Positions 8,214 through 19,554 of a DNA stretch of 64,000 nucleotides are shown here, in pieces. Source of the DNA: Comamonas flocculans (lineage in GTDB: Bacteria; Pseudomonadota; Gammaproteobacteria; Burkholderiales; Burkholderiaceae_C); the NCBI RefSeq assembly GCF_007954405.1, contig NZ_CP042344.1:1426001-1490000 (forward strand). The letters are read 5' to 3'. Within the stretch, counting starts at the first letter, position 1; every line of letters starts with the position of its first letter. Made by a program: the position numbers and the translations under genes. Below the pieces are notes generated by a model, which was not told where the DNA came from, ran no database searches, and was given only the letters and a program-made list of their open reading frames with translations.

Positions 8214-8656
8214 ATGCAAGCACGCCCCCGCCGCTCGAAGCTCGCCTGCGCCATGGCGCTGATCGCCGCCGCAGCCCGGTTCAGCACCACGAAGTCCAGG
8301 CGGCACGGCGGCGACCGCGGGCCGGCGATGGGGGTTCCGCCAGCGCAGGCGTCAATGGCAGTGCAGGCCTGTCCGGCGCCAATGGCAGTGCAGGCCCGGA
8401 TGGCACCACGCCACCCGGTGGGACGGACCCGGGCGGCTCACAGGGCATCGCTGCCGGCGCCGGCGCCAACGGGGGGGCGGCCGGCTCGCCGGGTGGTGAT
8501 GGCAGCATCGCCATCCTTGCGCTGATGGCCGCGCCCGTACCCTCCGCCATTCCCACGCTGACCCAGTGGGGCCAGATCACGCTCGCGGGTTTGCTGGCGC
8601 TGGGGAGCGCGGCGGCGCTACGGCGCCGGCGCAAGCACGACCGCACGGAGCACTGA
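8214..8656 (+). pseudogene. Frameshifted IPTL-CTERM sorting-domain protein remnant
   Basis: A signal-peptide-like start (MQARPRRSKLACAMALIAAA) begins at ATG 8214. The rest of the protein lies in another frame, which carries repeated Asn-Gly-Ser-Ala-Gly units (ASAGVNGSAGLSGANGSAG) and then the sorting tail AIPTLTQWGQITLAG, LLALGSAAALRRRRKHDR ending at 8656. IPTL-CTERM tails combine an IPTL motif, a hydrophobic helix and a basic cluster, and are processed by exosortase-type systems. No single frame gives both ends, so there is a net -1/+2 shift between about 8270 and 8330, or a sequencing error. The Gly-rich middle suggests a shortened surface protein. Confidence 0.6.
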
Positions 8657-8833
8657 ACGGCGCTTGCGGCCCGCGCCGCGAACAGGATCGGGCAAATCGC
8701 TCTTGAAAGAGGAGCTGTTCGCGCTTGCCCAGAGGGCGTCTCAGCCTGATTTGACGAAAATCGGGGGCGTGTCGCTCAGCCAACCCGCAGCCTCAGCCCA
8801 AACGGACGAGGGCGGGTGGAAAATTTTTCGCGC

Positions 8834-11470
<2,637 letters not shown>

Positions 11471-11475
11471 TCATA

Positions 11476-11523
11476 AGAAATCGGGCTCCAGCGCTTGTGC
11501 AGCAAGCGCCTCAAGCTATCAAA
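11476..11523 (-). repeat. Dispersed AGCTGTCAGCGC-family repeat, copy 3 (supplies dnaN stop)
   Basis: Minus strand reads ATTTGATAGCTTGAGGCGCT, then TGCTGCACAAGCGCTGGAGC and CCGATTTC. The dnaN stop codon TGA is inside the repeat's ATTTGATAGCT end, so the element abuts the last sense codon of dnaN and fills the dnaN-gyrB gap. Confidence 0.75.
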
Positions 11524-12625
11524 TCCGCATGGGCATCACGACGTACTTGAACTGCTCGTTGCCAGGGATCTGAAAGACCACGGAACTGTTGCCGTCCTGC
11601 AGGTCGATGCGCACCATCTCCTGGCCCATGTTGGCAAGCGCATCGATCAGGTAGGTGACGTTGAAGCCGATCTCCATGGGCTCGCCGTCGAAGTCGATGT
11701 CGAGCTCGTCCATGGCCTCTTCCTGCTCGGCGTTGTTGCTGGAGACGCGCAGGCTGCCGGGCTCGATGTTCAGGCGCACGCCCTTGAACTTCTCGCTCGT
11801 CATGATGGCCGAGCGCTGCAGGCTAGCCAGCAGCGGCGCGCGCCCCAGCGTGATGCTGCTGTGGTAGTTGCGCGGAATCACGCGGTTGTAGTCGGGGAAC
11901 TTGCCTTCCACCAGCTTGGTGACGAACTCCATGCCGTCGAAGTTGAAGCGCGCCTGATTGCCGGCGAACTGCAGCTGGATCGCGCCCTCTCCGTCCGAGA
12001 GCAGGCGTTGCAGTTCCAGCACCGTCTTGCGCGGCAGGATGACCTCCTGGCGCGGCACCTCGACCTCCAGCTCGCTGCTGGAAAAGGCCAGCCGGTGCCC
12101 GTCGGTGGCCACCAGCGAGAGCGTTTTGCCCTCGGCAACGAACAGGATGCCGTTCAGGTAGTAGCGGATGTCCTGCACCGCCATGGCAAACGACACCTGG
12201 GCGAGCAGCTGCTTGAGCACCTTCTGCGGTACGCTGAAGGCCGGGCCGAAGGCGGCCGCTTCCTGCACCAGCGGAAAGTCCTCGGCCGGCAGGGTGTGCA
12301 GCGTGAAGCGGCTCTTGCCGCCCTTGAGCACCAGCTTGGAGGGACCGGAATCCAGGCTCACCGTCTGGTCAGCCGGCAGGGTCTTGAGGATGTCGATGAG
12401 CTTTCTTGCGCCCACGGTGGTGGCGAAGTCGCCCACGTCACCGCCGAGCTCCACCGTGGTGCGGATCTGGATCTCCTGGTCGCTGGTGGTGAACTGCAGC
12501 GCACTGCCCGTCTTGCGGATGAGCACATTGGCCAGGATGGGCACGGTGTGGCGCCGCTCCACGATGCCGGAGACCGCTTGCAGTACCGCCAGGAATTTGT
12601 CTTGGGTGCTCTTCAGGACAATCAT
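11519..12625 (-). CDS. dnaN: DNA polymerase III beta subunit (sliding clamp)
   Basis: 368 residues, usual length for the homodimeric clamp that tethers polymerase III to DNA and recruits other repair and replication proteins. Recognisable clamp features: N-terminal KSTQDKFLAVLQAVSGIVER, LANVLIRK, the GGDVGDFATTVGARKLIDIL stretch and the C-terminal VMPMRI end that forms part of the partner-binding pocket. Lies 37 bp downstream of dnaA and is co-directional with it. Start at ATG 12625 matches the family N-terminus (MIVLKST). Confidence 0.98.
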   Translation of the reverse strand: MIVLKSTQDKFLAVLQAVSGIVERRHTVPILANVLIRKTGSALQFTTSDQEIQIRTTVELGGDVGDFATTVGARKLIDILKTLPADQTVSLDSGPSKLVLKGGKSRFTLHTLPAEDFPLVQEAAAFGPAFSVPQKVLKQLLAQVSFAMAVQDIRYYLNGILFVAEGKTLSLVATDGHRLAFSSSELEVEVPRQEVILPRKTVLELQRLLSDGEGAIQLQFAGNQARFNFDGMEFVTKLVEGKFPDYNRVIPRNYHSSITLGRAPLLASLQRSAIMTSEKFKGVRLNIEPGSLRVSSNNAEQEEAMDELDIDFDGEPMEIGFNVTYLIDALANMGQEMVRIDLQDGNSSVVFQIPGNEQFKYVVMPMRI

Positions 12626-12662
12626 CGGTGAACCTTGGTGAGTGAAGTGGTGGAAGGCGGGC

Positions 12663-14108
12663 TCAAGCCTTGAGCGTCTGCTCGAGCACGTGCAGCTGCT
12701 GGTTGAGTTCGGTCAGTTGCAGGCGTTCGGCGCCGATCTTGCGCACCGCATGCAGCACGGTGGTGTGGTCGCGCCCGCCAAAGAGCTCGCCGATCTCGGG
12801 CAGGCTCTTTTGCGTGAGCTCCTTGGCCAGGTACATCGCGATCTGGCGCGGACGGGCGATGCTCGCCGGGCGCTTCTTGCTGTACATGTCCGCGACCTTG
12901 ATCTTGTAGTAGTCGGCCACGGTCTTCTGGATGTTCTCCACGCTGATCTGGCGGTTCTGGATCGAGAGCAGGTCGCGCAGCGCCTCGCGGGCCACGGCAA
13001 TCGAGATCTCCTTGCCGTTGAAGCGCGCATAGGCGAGCACCTTGCGCAGCGCCCCTTCGAGCTCGCGCACGTTGGAGCGCACGTTCTTGGCGACGAAGAA
13101 GGCCACCTCTTCGGGCATCACCACGCCCTCGGCCTGGGCCTTGTTGATGAGGATCGCCACGCGCATTTCGAGCTCGGGCGGCTCTATCGCCACCGACAGC
13201 CCGGCGTCGAAGCGCGAAACCAGGCGCTCGTGGATGTTGGCCAGGCCCTTCGGATAGGTGTCCGAAGTCATCACGATGTGGCTCTTCTTGGCCAGCAGCG
13301 CCTCGAAGGCGTTGAAGAACTCTTCCTGCGTACGCTCCTTGTTGGCGAAGAACTGCACGTCGTCGATCAAGAGCAGGTCCAGCGAGTGGTAGGCGTTCTT
13401 GAATTCGTCGAAGGCGTTGTGCCGCACCGCGCGCACCACGTCGGAGACGAACTGCTCGGCGTGGATGTAGCTGACTCTGGCGCCGGGACGGTCGGCAAGC
13501 AGCTGGTTGCCCACCGCATGCATCAAGTGCGTCTTGCCCAGGCCCACGCCGCCGTAGATGAACAAGGGGTTGTACATCTGCCCGGGCTGCGCGGCCACAT
13601 GCATCGCGGCCGAACGCGCCATGCGGTTGGCGCTGCCTTCCACCAGCGTGGCGAAGGTGAGCTGGGGGTTCAGGCGCGAGCGCGTCGGGGTCTCGGGGGT
13701 TGCGCCAGGGCGCGTTGCCTGCGCGGCCTCGGCGCCTACACCAGCGGGCCCGGCCGCGTCGGCGCGGCGCTCGGCGGCGTTCACGCGCTGCGCGGCGCGG
13801 CGCGGCGCGAGCGCGAGCTCCAGCGCGATCGGCTCGCCATACACCGCCTGCAGCGCGCTGGCGATCTGCCCCCCGTGCTGGGCGCGCACCCAGTCGAGCT
13901 TGAAGCGGTTGGCAACGAGCAGCGTCACGCGGGAAAAATCGTCCGCCACCTCGGCCTTGAGCGGCTTGATCCAGGTATTGAACTGCTGTTCGGGCAGCTG
14001 CTGCGCGAGCTGCGCCAGACAGGCCTGCCACAGCTGCTCGCCCGCATGGGAGGCAGCCGCCGGGGCAGGGCGCTTGGCGCTGGGAGTCAGGGGATTTCCC
14101 TCGTACAT
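12663..14108 (-). CDS. dnaA: Chromosomal replication initiator DnaA
   Basis: 481 residues. Binds DnaA boxes at the origin and melts it in the ATP form. Domain I ~20-100 ([20 protein letters not shown]); variable linker ~105-145. Domain III AAA+ carries Walker [14 protein letters not shown] (~186) and Walker [11 protein letters not shown] (~245). Domain IV holds the DnaA signature [14 protein letters not shown] (~450). First gene of dnaA-dnaN-gyrB, divergent from rpmH across a 286-bp gap with a DnaA box. Start ATG 14108 fits the short N-terminal extension seen in betaproteobacteria. Confidence 0.98.
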   Translation of the reverse strand: MYEGNPLTPSAKRPAPAAASHAGEQLWQACLAQLAQQLPEQQFNTWIKPLKAEVADDFSRVTLLVANRFKLDWVRAQHGGQIASALQAVYGEPIALELALAPRRAAQRVNAAERRADAAGPAGVGAEAAQATRPGATPETPTRSRLNPQLTFATLVEGSANRMARSAAMHVAAQPGQMYNPLFIYGGVGLGKTHLMHAVGNQLLADRPGARVSYIHAEQFVSDVVRAVRHNAFDEFKNAYHSLDLLLIDDVQFFANKERTQEEFFNAFEALLAKKSHIVMTSDTYPKGLANIHERLVSRFDAGLSVAIEPPELEMRVAILINKAQAEGVVMPEEVAFFVAKNVRSNVRELEGALRKVLAYARFNGKEISIAVAREALRDLLSIQNRQISVENIQKTVADYYKIKVADMYSKKRPASIARPRQIAMYLAKELTQKSLPEIGELFGGRDHTTVLHAVRKIGAERLQLTELNQQLHVLEQTLKA

Positions 14109-14394
14109 CGGGGCGATTCTTCTAGTTGTAGGGGGCGAAAGGCAAGACCGTCCATTTTAACCTTGCGCAAAGTTATCCACAAGCTGGAGCGTCCGCTGCG
14201 CGGGGGCCGGGCGGCACCCGCCCTGCCTGCAAAAGTTGCCGCGCCCCCGGACTGCTGCGATAATCGCCCGTTTCCCTTCAATTGCAGGGAAAGCCCTGTT
14301 GCGGCGCCCGGCCCGCGTGCACCGCGGCGCAGGCCGCGTTCGCGCAAGGCGCTGCCCGGCGAGAGGGCGGCGCCGAACTCCTCGAGGATCCAAC
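14109..14394. other. dnaA-rpmH intergenic region with a DnaA box; probable origin/promoter region
   Basis: 286 bp between divergent dnaA and rpmH. One perfect DnaA box TTATCCACA lies at 14173-14181, next to the locally AT-richer stretch tccattttaacc (14152-14163). In many betaproteobacteria the origin lies in or beside this interval. I see only one perfect box, fewer than usual for a full oriC, so it may serve only dnaA autoregulation or be a partial origin with weak boxes. gataatcgccc near 14258 could be a -10 region for rpmH. Confidence 0.55.
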
Positions 14395-14529
14395 ATGAAA
14401 CGTACCTACCAGCCTTCCAAGACGCGCCGCGCGCGCACCCACGGTTTTCTCGTGCGCATGAAGACGCGCGGCGGCCGCGCCGTGATCAACGCACGCCGCG
14501 CCAAGGGCCGCAAGCGCCTGGCCGTCTGA
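14395..14529 (+). CDS. rpmH: 50S ribosomal protein L34
   Basis: 44 residues: [44 protein letters not shown], the canonical bL34 sequence. A structural component of the large ribosomal subunit. First gene of the rightward rpmH-rnpA-yidD-yidC cluster opposite dnaA. A longer in-frame reading from 14236 is not credible because bL34 begins MKRTYQP. Co-transcription with rnpA is standard. Confidence 0.99.
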   Translation: MKRTYQPSKTRRARTHGFLVRMKTRGGRAVINARRAKGRKRLAV

Positions 14530-14587
14530 GCCGGGTGGCTGCACGCCGACGCGCCTGCGGCCGCACTGTCGCAATGCCGTTGCCGCC

Positions 14588-14971
14588 ATGCATCGGCTGA
14601 AAACCCGCCCCCAGTTCCAGGCCGTGCTGGCCGCGGCGGTGGTGGCGCGCACCGCGCATTTCGCGCTGCACGCGCTGGGGCTGGACGGCGCCCACCCGCT
14701 GTTTGCCGGCGCCGACTGCCATCTGGGCGCGCTCGTGCCCAAGCGCTGGGCGCGCCGCGCGGTGACGCGCAACCTGGTACGCCGCCAGATCTACGCCCTG
14801 GGCGCGGACGCGGCGCCGCAGCTGGCCTGCGCCGCCTACGTGGTGCGCCTGCGCACGGCCTTCGACCGGCGCAAGTTCCCCAGCGCCGCGTCGCCCGCAC
14901 TCAAGCAGGCGGTGCGCCAGGAACTGGTGCAGTTGTTCGAGCGCGCGCCGCGTGCGGCGGTGCAACCATGA
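14588..14971 (+). CDS. rnpA: Ribonuclease P protein component
   Basis: 127 residues. Basic protein cofactor of RNase P that helps the catalytic RNA trim tRNA 5' leaders. The family's RNR motif is visible in PKRWARRAVTRNLVRRQIY (~51-69), with the N-terminal aromatic FQAVLAAAVVARTAHFALH strand. Lies 58 bp after rpmH; its stop overlaps the yidD start by 4 bp (ATGA), suggesting translational coupling. Confidence 0.95.
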   Translation: MHRLKTRPQFQAVLAAAVVARTAHFALHALGLDGAHPLFAGADCHLGALVPKRWARRAVTRNLVRRQIYALGADAAPQLACAAYVVRLRTAFDRRKFPSAASPALKQAVRQELVQLFERAPRAAVQP

Positions 14972-15270
14972 TGCAAGGCCTGCTGATCAAGCTGGTGCGC
15001 GGCTACCAGTTGCTGCTCAGCCCCTGGCTGGGCAACAACTGCCGCTTCGAGCCCACCTGCTCCAACTATGCGCTGGGCGCGCTGCGCCGCCACGGCGCGG
15101 GCACCGGCAGTTACCTGACACTGCGGCGCCTGGCGCGCTGCCATCCCTGGTGCGCCGGCGGCCATGACCCCGTGCCGGACGTGCTGCCGCGCAGCCAGCG
15201 GCTGTTTTCCCGCCTGAGCGAACGCGACCGCGCCCACGCCCCCTCTTCCAGCACACGCGACCCCTCATGA
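14968..15270 (+). CDS. yidD: Membrane protein insertion efficiency factor YidD
   Basis: 100 residues. Small membrane-peripheral protein that assists YidC-dependent insertion. Diagnostic features: GYQLLLSPWLGNNCRFEPTC (~11-30) with SNYALGALRRHG directly after, then RRLARCHPWCAGGHDPVPD (~53-71); the Cys positions are those of the family. Overlaps rnpA upstream and yidC downstream by 4 bp each. Tandem ATGs (14968, 14971) are alternative starts. Confidence 0.95.
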   Translation: MMQGLLIKLVRGYQLLLSPWLGNNCRFEPTCSNYALGALRRHGAGTGSYLTLRRLARCHPWCAGGHDPVPDVLPRSQRLFSRLSERDRAHAPSSSTRDPS

Positions 15271-16979
15271 ACGACATTCGCCGCACCATCCTGTGGGTGA
15301 TCTTTGGCTTTTCCATGGTCCTGCTCTGGGACCGCTGGCAGATCCACAACGGCAAGCCCGCCACCTTCTTCCCGGACCCGGTCACGCAAAGCGCCGCCTC
15401 CGCCAGCCCGGCCGCGGCCCCGACGCCGCCCGCAGCGGCGCCCACCCCGGCTGCAGCCACCGACGACAGCGCGGCAACGCCCGCCGCCGCACCCGCCCCC
15501 GAGGCCCCGGCCGTGGCCCACGAGCGCGTGACCCTGACCACCGACGTGTTCCGCCTGACTTTCGACAACCAGGGGGGCTCGCTGGTGGGCGCCGAGCTGC
15601 TGCACCATCAGGGCAGCCAGGACGACCCGCAGCCCTTCGTGCTGCTGGAAGACGACAGCAAGCATGTCTACGTGGCGCAGACCGGCCTGATCGGCGGGGC
15701 CTTCCCCAACCACAAGACCTTCATGCACGTGGTCCCGGGCCCGCGCGAGCTGGGCGAGGGCGACAATGAACTGACGCTGCGCTTCGAGTCGCCCGACCTG
15801 GGCGGCGTCAAGCTGGTCAAGACCTACACGCTGCAGCGCGGCGACTACGCCATCGGCGTGCGCCACGAGGTGGTGAACACCGGCAGCGCCCCGGTCACGC
15901 CGCAGCTGTACCTGCAGCTGGTGCGCGACGGCAACCAGCCCGACGGCGCGGTGCCCTTCTATTCCACTTTCACCGGCCCGGCGGTCTATACCAGCGCCAA
16001 GAAGTTCCAGAAGATCACCTTCAAGGAGATCAAGGAAAAGAAGGTGGACATTCCGGCCGAGTCCACCGATGGCTACATCGCCATGGTGCAGCACTACTTC
16101 GCCACCGCCTGGCTGCTGCCCGAGGGCACGCCGCGCCAGTTGCACGTGAACGCCGCCGACATCGGCTCGGCCGCGCCCGACTGCTGCTACCGCGTGCAGG
16201 CGATCACGCCCGTGGGCGAGCTGGCCCCGGGACAGGCCAAGGCGGTGGATGCCCGCCTGTTCGCCGGCCCGCAGGTGGAAAAGACGCTGGAAAACCTCGC
16301 GCCCGGCCTGGAGCTGATCAAGGACTACGGCTACCTGACCATCCTGGCCAAGCCGCTGTACTGGCTGCTGGACAAGATCCACAGTGTGGTCGGCAACTGG
16401 GGCTGGTCCATCGTCGGGCTGGTGCTGCTGCTCAAGCTGGCGTTCTACTGGCTCAACGCCAAGGCCTATTCCAGCATGGCCAAGATGAAGGCGCTGAACC
16501 CGCGCATCCAGGAAATGCGCACGCGCCTGAAGGACAAGCCCCAGCAGATGCAGCAGGAGATGATGAAGATCTACCGCGAGGAAAAGGTCAATCCGCTGGG
16601 CGGCTGCCTGCCGATCGCGATCCAGATTCCGGTGTTCATCGCGCTGTACTGGGTGCTGCTGTCCAGCGTGGAGATGCGCCATGCGCCCTGGATAGGCTGG
16701 GTGAGCGACTTGTCCACCAAGGACCCCTACTTCATCCTGCCCATCCTGATGACGCTCTCGACGCTGCTGCAAACGGCGCTCAACCCCGCGCCGCCCGACC
16801 CCATGCAGGCCAAGATGATGTGGATCATGCCGCTGGCCTTCAGCTTCATGTTCTTCATGTTCCCGGCTGGCCTGGTGCTGTACTGGCTAACCAACAACCT
16901 GCTGTCGATCGCGCAGCAGTGGGTGATCAACACCCGCATGGGCGTGCCCCCGCGCCTGCACCTGCCCAAGTTCCGCTGA
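15267..16979 (+). CDS. yidC: Membrane protein insertase YidC
   Basis: 570 residues. Inserts and folds inner-membrane proteins alone or with SecYEG. N-terminal signal-anchor ~5-24 (TILWVIFGFSMVLLWDRW); Ala/Pro-rich linker ~45-80; periplasmic beta-super-sandwich domain ~85-340; then the conserved Oxa1 core from ~355 (YLTILAKPLYWLLDKIHSVV) with the cytoplasmic LNPRIQEMRTRLKDKPQQMQ coiled region and further helices to the basic C-terminus. Last of rpmH-rnpA-yidD-yidC. In most relatives mnmE follows; here a NUDIX gene starts 22 bp later. Confidence 0.98.
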   Translation: MNDIRRTILWVIFGFSMVLLWDRWQIHNGKPATFFPDPVTQSAASASPAAAPTPPAAAPTPAAATDDSAATPAAAPAPEAPAVAHERVTLTTDVFRLTFDNQGGSLVGAELLHHQGSQDDPQPFVLLEDDSKHVYVAQTGLIGGAFPNHKTFMHVVPGPRELGEGDNELTLRFESPDLGGVKLVKTYTLQRGDYAIGVRHEVVNTGSAPVTPQLYLQLVRDGNQPDGAVPFYSTFTGPAVYTSAKKFQKITFKEIKEKKVDIPAESTDGYIAMVQHYFATAWLLPEGTPRQLHVNAADIGSAAPDCCYRVQAITPVGELAPGQAKAVDARLFAGPQVEKTLENLAPGLELIKDYGYLTILAKPLYWLLDKIHSVVGNWGWSIVGLVLLLKLAFYWLNAKAYSSMAKMKALNPRIQEMRTRLKDKPQQMQQEMMKIYREEKVNPLGGCLPIAIQIPVFIALYWVLLSSVEMRHAPWIGWVSDLSTKDPYFILPILMTLSTLLQTALNPAPPDPMQAKMMWIMPLAFSFMFFMFPAGLVLYWLTNNLLSIAQQWVINTRMGVPPRLHLPKFR

Positions 16980-17001
16980 GGCGGTGCGCCGTCCTCCTGT
17001 C

Positions 17002-17490
17002 ATGACCTCGGGCGCGCGCGAGCGCTGGAAACCCCACGTCACCGTCGCGGCGGTGATCGAGCGGGACGGGCGCTTCCTGCTGATCGAGGAGCACACCAGC
17101 GACGGCCTGAAGCTGAACAACCCCGCGGGCCATCTGGAGCCGGGCGAAACCCCGGCCCAGGGCTGCATCCGCGAGGTGCTGGAAGAGGCCGCCTACGACT
17201 TCACGCCCGAGGCGCTGGTGGGCGTGTACCTGAACCGCTTCACCAAGACCCGCACCGGTGAGGACGTCACCTACCTGCGCCTGGCCTTTTGCGGGCGGGC
17301 GGGCGCACACCACCCCTGGCGCGAACTGGACAGCGGCATCGTGCGCACGCTCTGGCTCAGTCCCGAGGAGATCCGCGCCTGCCCCGAACGCCACCGCAGC
17401 CCGCTGGTGCTGCAGAGCATGGAAGACTACCTGGCCGGCCAGCGTTTTGCGCTCGCGCTGGTGCACACCCATCCGAGCGTGCTGCGCTGA
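17002..17490 (+). CDS. NUDIX hydrolase (NudJ/YmfB-like)
   Basis: 162 residues from ATG 17002. Expected to hydrolyse a nucleoside diphosphate-linked substrate using divalent metal. Complete Nudix box GHLEPGETPAQGCIREVLEE (~44-63) followed by A, in the NPAGHLEPGE context typical of the NudJ (thiamin/nucleotide phosphatase) group. In enterobacteria nudJ sits directly before mnmA. Here mnmA is also nearby but separated by a 2.5-kb block (M20 peptidase, membrane protein, MerR). A GTG at 16984 would add six residues. Confidence 0.88.
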   Translation: MTSGARERWKPHVTVAAVIERDGRFLLIEEHTSDGLKLNNPAGHLEPGETPAQGCIREVLEEAAYDFTPEALVGVYLNRFTKTRTGEDVTYLRLAFCGRAGAHHPWRELDSGIVRTLWLSPEEIRACPERHRSPLVLQSMEDYLAGQRFALALVHTHPSVLR

Positions 17491-17510
17491 GCCAGCGCCC
17501 CGCCGCGGGG

Positions 17511-18998
17511 CTACAGGCCGGCCGTGAGCTGCGTGATCAGGCGCTGGTAGAAGCGGATCGCGTCGGCGTAGCCCTGGACCGACAGGCGCTCGTTGGTGCC
17601 ATGAAAGCGCTTGAGGTCCTCGCTGTCGGCGCGTACCGGCGAAAACTTGAAGATGTGGTCGCTGATGCCCTCGTAGTGCACCGAATCGGTGGCGGCCACC
17701 ATCAGGCCGGGCGCCACCAGCACGTCGGGAAAGACCTCGCGGATGGTCTGGTTCAGCAGGCGGTACTGGGCCGAGGCGGTGGGCGCCACCTTGGACGCCT
17801 CCTTGGCGCCGGGCAGTACGCTGGCCTCGAGCTGGCCGGCCGGCGCCACCTTGCCTACCACCTGCCGCACGTGCTGCATCACGCCGTCACGGGTGTCGCC
17901 GGGCAGGATGCGGAAGTTCACCGTGGCCTGGGCGCGACCGGGCAGCACGTTGTCCTTGTTGCCGGCCTGCACGATGGTCAGCGCCGTGGTGGTGCGCAGC
18001 ATGGCATTGGTGCTGCCGGCCGCTTCAAGCTGCTTTTGCACCACCGGCCCGAAGAGCCAGAGATTGGACAGCGCCACGCGAGAAAAACCGCCCATCTCGG
18101 GCGCCAGCACGTCGAACATCTCGCCGGCCACGCCGCGGATGGCCGCGGGCATCTGATCATTTTCCAGCGCGTTCAGCGCCGCCGCCATCATCGCGATGGC
18201 ACTCGTGCCCGCCTTGGGCGGCATCGAGGAATGGCCCGGCGTGGCGCTGGCATCAAGGCCCACCGACATGTAGCCCTTCTCCGCCACGCCGATCAGCGCC
18301 GCCGGACTTTTCAGGCCGGGCATCACGCCGTCGAGCACCAGCAGGCCCTCGTCGAGCACGAAGTCGAGCTGCGCGCCCCGGCTCTTGAGCAGCGCGGCGA
18401 TCTGGGCCGCTCCACGGTGGCCGCCCACCTCCTCGTCGGCGCCGTAAGCCAGGTAAATGGTGCGCGGCGGCTTGTAGCCGCTGGCGATCAGCATCTCCAC
18501 CGCTTCCAGTTGCGAGAGCAGGTTGCCCTTGTCGTCCCACGAGCCGCGGCCCCAGATGTAGCCGTCCAAGACCTGCCCGGCGAACGGCGGCTGCTGCCAG
18601 TCGCCCTCGGTGCCCGGCGCGATCGGCACCACATCCTGGTGCGCGGCCAGCAGGATGGCCTTGGCCTTGGGGTCCCGCCCCTGCCACGTGTACAGCAGCG
18701 ACAGGCCGTTCACCACCTCGCGCTGGAGCGTGGCATGCACCCGGGGAAATTCTTTTTCGAGCAGGGCGTGCAGCGCAAGGAACTGATCCCGGCTCAAATC
18801 GGCGTCCGTGGCCGACGAGATGGTTTTGAGCCGGACCGCCTGCGCCAAGCGCCCCGCCGCAGCCGCTTCGTCGACGGCCAGTGGCGCGAGCGGCGCCACC
18901 TCCAACTGGCGCGAGCCCTTGCGCCAGGTGTTGAGCGCCACGGCCGACGCCAGGACGAGGACGAAGATCAGCAGGGCACCGAGGGTTTTCTTCCACAT
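17511..18998 (-). CDS. Membrane-anchored M20-family peptidase (PM20D1-like)
   Basis: 495 residues. N-terminal transmembrane anchor (TLGALLIFVLVLASAVALN, ~4-22), then an M20 di-zinc amidohydrolase: LLAAHQDVVP (His-x-Asp, ~121), IWGRGSWDDKGN (bridging Asp, ~149), YGADEEVGG (catalytic Glu pair, ~184), DEGLLVLDGV and the late metal His in SVHYEGISDHIF (~440). A dimerisation domain interrupts the catalytic domain as in the family. Relatives such as PM20D1 hydrolyse N-acyl amino acids or dipeptides; the substrate here is unknown. ATG 18998 was chosen because it starts at the membrane anchor. Confidence 0.85.
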   Translation of the reverse strand: MWKKTLGALLIFVLVLASAVALNTWRKGSRQLEVAPLAPLAVDEAAAAGRLAQAVRLKTISSATDADLSRDQFLALHALLEKEFPRVHATLQREVVNGLSLLYTWQGRDPKAKAILLAAHQDVVPIAPGTEGDWQQPPFAGQVLDGYIWGRGSWDDKGNLLSQLEAVEMLIASGYKPPRTIYLAYGADEEVGGHRGAAQIAALLKSRGAQLDFVLDEGLLVLDGVMPGLKSPAALIGVAEKGYMSVGLDASATPGHSSMPPKAGTSAIAMMAAALNALENDQMPAAIRGVAGEMFDVLAPEMGGFSRVALSNLWLFGPVVQKQLEAAGSTNAMLRTTTALTIVQAGNKDNVLPGRAQATVNFRILPGDTRDGVMQHVRQVVGKVAPAGQLEASVLPGAKEASKVAPTASAQYRLLNQTIREVFPDVLVAPGLMVAATDSVHYEGISDHIFKFSPVRADSEDLKRFHGTNERLSVQGYADAIRFYQRLITQLTAGL

Positions 18999-19045
18999 AA
19001 GAACTGGCCTCCTTGATTGGTGATGGTTCTGCACGCCCTCGCGAC

Positions 19046-19474
19046 TCATGCCGCGGCACCCTGTTCGCGCACGCCCTCGTCCCGGGTCTCGACAGGCATC
19101 AGCTGCAATATGCCAAAAAGCAGTTCGAACGCAGTGAACCCGAGAATGATGGCGCTGGCTCCAGAGAAGACCGCATGGATTTGCCACGTCATGAAAAGCA
19201 GTCGCGCCACGGCATCCAGCCTTCCCAAGGCCACCGAAGGATAAAGAATGCGCGCCAGCGCCCAGACTACGACCACCGACCCCAGCAAGTTGGCGAACAA
19301 TATGTGCATGGGCTCCAATTCAGGGATTGCTCCCGGAAGGCCCAAGCTTCTGGCCGTCCAGGCGAGTAGCGTGTAAATCCAGATGAATGTCCATGGCAAA
19401 ACGAACATCCAGGTGGCCAGCAGGTCGTACCATGCGCTGTACCGTACCATGCGGATGAAGCGGTCTTGTTGCAT
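19046..19474 (-). CDS. Unknown four-helix membrane protein next to a MerR regulator
   Basis: 142 residues with about four hydrophobic segments (~18-40, ~56-76, ~88-100, ~103-127), likely an inner-membrane protein. I do not recognise a named domain. It is transcribed divergently from a MerR-family regulator whose operator-like promoter lies in the 80-bp gap, so it is the probable target of that regulator. Base composition is visibly less GC-rich than the flanks, as in the merR gene. A start at the second Met (MVRYSAWYDLL) is possible. Confidence 0.7.
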   Translation of the reverse strand: MQQDRFIRMVRYSAWYDLLATWMFVLPWTFIWIYTLLAWTARSLGLPGAIPELEPMHILFANLLGSVVVVWALARILYPSVALGRLDAVARLLFMTWQIHAVFSGASAIILGFTAFELLFGILQLMPVETRDEGVREQGAAA

Positions 19475-19503
19475 CGCGAGCTCCCGTGAAGTGCAAAGAC
19501 CGC

Positions 19504-19535
19504 AGTGTCAACCTTAGACCATGCTTCAATGTCAA
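19504..19535 (-). promoter_or_regulatory. MerR-type promoter/operator for the divergent membrane protein
   Basis: On the minus strand, -35 TTGACA (19530-19535) and a -10-like GACACT (19504-19509) are about 20 bp apart, longer than the usual 17 bp. Over-long spacers (19-20 bp) are the hallmark of promoters activated by MerR-family DNA distortion. The spacer also carries an imperfect dyad (aagg...cttca). It sits directly in front of the membrane-protein gene. Confidence 0.55.
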
Positions 19536-19554
19536 GCGTTTTCGAAGGCAATCC

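Noticed and set aside
17491..17515. GC-rich hairpin GCCCC-GCCGC-GGGGC between the NUDIX and M20 genes as a terminator
   Set aside because: No T run on either strand, and such short GC palindromes are frequent in this composition.
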